Shown here in pieces: positions 60,302 through 64,000 of a stretch of DNA of 64,000 bases (position 1 is its first letter; every line of letters begins with the position of its first letter). The stretch covers positions 11,423,439 through 11,487,438 of the forward strand of contig NC_135018.1 of assembly GCF_051020955.1 (NCBI RefSeq), written 5' to 3'. Below the pieces are notes generated by a model. The model was not told where the DNA came from. It did no database searches and saw nothing but the letters and a program-made list of their open reading frames with translations. The DNA comes from Megalopta genalis. Lineage: Eukaryota > Arthropoda > Insecta > Hymenoptera > Halictidae. Made by a program: the position numbers and the translations under genes.

Positions 60302-61852
60302 TCAACAGGGTTTCATCAGGGAAAATTGTATTAGGATCAGCAAATAAGTCGTGATGATTCCCACTATCTGTAAATGAAAGGTATGAAACTTGTTTCGTAG
60401 ACAATGGTTCCAGATCGCGTTTACCTTTGTCAGCAGGGTCACGTCTATTATTAGTCCTCTTGCTACGATTGCGTGGTTCTGCTGCAGAACTTCCATCGAG
60501 AACGACGACAACTGTTTTTCCAAATGTGGAAACAAAAGTTGGCATGACTATATGTATATCTCTGGATATATTGGTACTATTTTCATTTTGAAGCTACGCT
60601 TTATTCTTTGCTCTAGTCTTACTCTTTTGAAACATGTTTCTTCAAAATTAGTGGAGTGGAGAAAAAGTAATGACAACATTGGGCTTATTTCAACATTACT
60701 GATCTCTAAAGTGCAACAAGTTGAGAAATGTTAATGCAATGATTTCATCTATTTACAAGGAATATTTGTTTCAATTTGATATAAATAATTATGTCTATAA
60801 AAATCTTCTTTTTTTTCTTCCCTTACCTCTGTGGAAATCTGTTTATCAAAGGTAGTCACGAGAATCCGATGTATATTATAACCAATATTCTTCGCCTGAT
60901 CCTTCACCATCTCACACACGACAGCAATAACAATCAGATACTGGCAAGTATGAACGAGATACTCGATGTACATTGACCACAAATGCACGATCTTACCGTC
61001 GTCAGTATTTTCTATCAAATAGCGATATAAATTTAAGATGATAGTCATCATAGACCTTGCGATGATAAAAATGATCTCCAGGCCGAAGGTCTCATTCGAC
61101 GCATCAACAATTTTTCCAAGTTCTAGATGCTGCCTCCTAAGCGTCTTCAGCTCTGATAATAGCGTAGGATTGTTCTGCGAATGATATACCCTTCTAAGTA
61201 GGTGAGGCTCGTCAGTAACCAGATTTATCCTCAATTTCTCCAGAGATCTGTTGATGTTACGAAAACAAAGGCGCAACACGTATAGAGAATTGATGAACAA
61301 CGAGTTTGCTATCAATGCCTCCAAGGATATGTAGCAACAACTAGCATAGATTACGATCGACCATAGATTCGCTTCTACGACGACCACGTGGGTCAAGAGC
61401 GGCGTGACCTTGATGATGTCTATCACGAACATCCACTTGGCAGTGCTGCAGAACGTTCCAAGAGACAGCACTCGGGATGCAGTCGAAACCGTGCGAAGAA
61501 AATGCAGTTTCGATCGAGATGAAAAGTAGCTTGCCCAAAGACAAAAGAGACCAAAACCATACATATTGGCGTAGTCCAATCTCGAGATTATGTCTCTGTG
61601 CCTGTTCCAAAAAGTTAACCTGGGTAGCACCGCGAGACATAGCACTGTCATGCTGATCAACATTATCCAGGACCAGACAAAGCTCTTCTTGACAACCTTG
61701 TACGTTGACAGTGAGATACTATAGGGGAAGTATCCGAGAACGGAAATGATGAAAATATAGGGGCGTATCAGTGTTACAAAATCCTTGACGTAAAATAATT
61801 TCCGTAACTTTTGGTATGAGACGCTTGTGGATTTTTTCAATGAATGCAACAT
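60302..61852 (-). CDS. Gustatory receptor B (7tm_7), 3 exons, 392 aa
   Basis: Exons on the minus strand: 61852-60827 (342 codons), 60511-60425 (29 codons) and 60367-60302 (21 codons plus stop). Introns of 315 and 57 bp are both phase 0 (GTAAGG...AACAG and GTAAAC...TACAG). It is a seven-transmembrane insect taste receptor. RPYIFIISVLGYFPY lies at residues 30-44, exactly where receptor A has its motif. Exon 2 reads LSSFSMEVLQQNHAIVARGL, and the last exon carries the intact family signature TTYLLILIQF in TM7. A read-through of the first donor would end at 60749, losing TM7. Exon sizes and phases match receptor A, so the two are tandem duplicates, now strongly diverged. Ligand unknown. Confidence 0.93.
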
Positions 61853-64000
61853 TTTTCGAATGATGTTAATCTCTCACTTCGTAAGCTACGAGCCGCGGAT
61901 TGTACTGCTTGCGACCATTGAGTGTATAAGACTGCACAGGCATTCCATAGTGACGGTAGGGTAGACAGAAAACAATATTGGTAATGTACGATCACTCTGC
62001 GGGACTATAACACTTGGCCTTTTCCTGCAAATCTAATCAAACGGTATGCGTTCGACAATGGAGAAACACTTCGTATAATTTGATGGGAACCTCGCGTATC
62101 TGCAATTATTGCGATATTATCTTAATTGTCTGCAGTGTTTTTCAGTATAACTTTCCTTGACTGCATTTATCGTTTTCTGGTGGAACTATTTATACTGTTT
62201 TATGATTTATTCTCTTAGTTTGAAAACAATTTATTGTGAGGAATGGGTGAACTTATACCGTAATTTGCGTTGCAGGAAAATATAATTTTTAACTTTTACC
62301 GCAAACGAGGTATAGATGCACTTCTATATTCTATTTTAGATAATACAGTATCACAGACGAATACCTCGTCTATGGTAGTACGACTGAAATATATAAAATA
62401 CTCGATTTCGACTAAAAAGTCTAATATTATGAATCATCGATAACAACGGGCACAATATTTCGTCCAAGACTTAGGATCCAATATTGCATGCAATACTCGT
62501 TTTTGACCTAGGGTCTGAATTACCGACTCTGTGCCGAGGTAGCAAAATGTACAGCGTTGCCAACTTTTAGAATGATGCTTGCGATGAAAGCGTTCAAGCG
62601 ATTTCTTTCGGCGACGGTACTGACGGTACAGACTTGAGATCCATACGAATCTTGGAGGCGTAACAATATCTCTATAAATATTGAAAGATGTTATTACAAA
62701 TAAAAATAAATATTAAATTAAAAATGTTGTGATCTGTTATTCGCCGAGGCTTAAAAAAATTGCTAGCACTGTAAAGCTTATAAATTTACTATCGTTATAA
62801 ATTTATCTATGAATGTATATATACCACTAATTATACATATAATTAATAAAAATGATTGCTCAATTGCCCATAAAGTAATTACACTAAAAATATCGTTTTC
62901 TGTATTACATATTTCATAAATGTTATTTCCACTATTTAAATATTTTTGCCGTACACACTTATTCCCTCCAAATAATATGTATTCAGCACTCGTAGTAAAA
63001 ATGAAATATACGGGATATTTGCATCTTGTTAACGTGTCTATTTTTCGTGAACTATCGGTAATGCTGATCGCGACACGATATGGTAAGGGGGCACTAAAGT
63101 CCACCAAAGCTGAAACAGGAAAGTCCATAAGATGCCACTGTCTGTACGTACGGATCCTAAGTCTGCGATTTCGAGCTGGTAATACCGACATCGCTAAAAA
63201 CCAGTTGTTTTCTCACGCCCTCTGCCGAAAGGGATCAGTCAGCTGATGAACTACATGAGACTGCAGCATAGAAAATTAGTCCTCAGGGTAACTAGATTTG
63301 ATAGCATTGTTAGCTCTAACAATACAACATTGCTGGACGAGCTCAAAATTTTTCTACCCGTCGAATTTCTAAAGCAAAATTTGTTGTCCAAAATATTTTA
63401 AATGTAATTATCCCGTACTGTTCTATGTTATGAGAGAGTGTCTTGTCCCAAGAAAAATTAAAGGAGGTCTACTCTTCCGAAAATATTAATTATTGTTATT
63501 TTTAACTTCAACATTGGCATTGAAAAATCGTCGATCATGTAGAATTTGATTCTATTATCATACGATCTTATCAGTGACTCATGTCTTGATCTTTCTAGAG
63601 TTAATAATAGCGAAATGAATATAGGAAAATAGTTTACATCCTTGTTCTTTTATAATAAACAGTTCTATCTTATTTCGTGAGTTTTTACGATCATTTAAAA
63701 AATAATTTAAAACGTAAGTACAAATTTTTCTTTTCCAAGATTAAGAGTTCATGTATGTAATTAATCTATAATATTAATCAGGCAAAATTTATTACGCTCT
63801 AATAATCGTCGATACACAAGCCGAATGCGTTTTCGTGGTATTTTACAATTGCATGCACATTTAGTCTAATAAAAGTTAGGCAGTCGAAAAATTACTCGGT
63901 AAGAACTTTCATAATGCACGTTGCAATGCAAAGCAATTGCCGTTTCATGGAAACGGCATATAGCAAGAAAAAGAGGGCTGATTGTAGAGAGTTAGGCGGG
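61853..64000. other. Intergenic DNA at the end of the window
   Basis: The first few hundred bases presumably hold the receptor B promoter. A 137-codon minus-strand frame (62778-63191) overlaps a plus-strand frame (62920-63246). The first half of the minus frame is GC-richer and protein-like (RTYRQWHLMDFPVSALVDFS), but I recognise no family and the second half is AT-rich. It may include an exon of an unknown gene. Confidence 0.4.

Noticed and set aside
62778..63191. 137-codon minus-strand frame near the window end
   Set aside because: Half of it is AT-rich, it overlaps an antisense frame, and no motif or splice partner was found; kept only as a note in the intergenic entry.

Overview
The window looks like nuclear DNA of an insect, most probably a hymenopteran such as an ant or bee; the species cannot be told from the sequence. 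The evidence is: AT-rich intergenic DNA; spliced genes with GT-AG introns; two gustatory receptor genes with insect-type exon structure; small secreted proteins resembling the insect MBF2 family; broken mariner, Tc1-like and piggyBac transposons; and a short CCTAA run of the arthropod telomere type. There are no operons, ribosome binding sites or CRISPR arrays.

Layout: 1-10.5 kb is gene-poor and holds several small inverted-repeat elements (MITEs). 10.58-12.66 kb is a striking satellite of 7-bp units. Its G-rich strand switches at a central GATC, giving a spacer-free fold-back of about 1.25 kb against 0.83 kb. 13-21 kb is again mostly repeats, including a 444-bp MITE nested in an older one. 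21.6-29.9 kb holds two tandem three-exon genes for small MBF2-like secreted proteins, each with the same TATA/initiator layout. Between them lies a collapsed third copy in which the start of exon 1 is joined to the last codons of exon 3. 36.9-38.5 kb holds two small, lysine/acid-rich proteins, each with one predicted membrane segment. 42.37-44.04 kb is a degenerate piggyBac element with both TTAA ends preserved. 48-54 kb has weak gene candidates, a pure (AG)34 microsatellite and a CpG-rich patch. 55.6-61.9 kb is a minus-strand gustatory receptor cluster: one intact gene with a Tc1-like element in intron 1, one broken receptor next to a decayed mariner, and a second intact gene. 62-64 kb shows nothing recognisable.

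Functionally the window has two small tandem families: chemoreceptors (taste) and secreted MBF2-like proteins. Each shows two intact members and one dead member. Most of the remaining DNA is transposon-derived: a MITE family with ends near CACTAGACTGCGGAT (at least five copies), TTAA-flanked piggyBac-type MITEs, and fold-back hairpin elements.

Exon structures were read by eye from splice consensus and frame continuity. Family calls rest on recognised motifs, not on searches.
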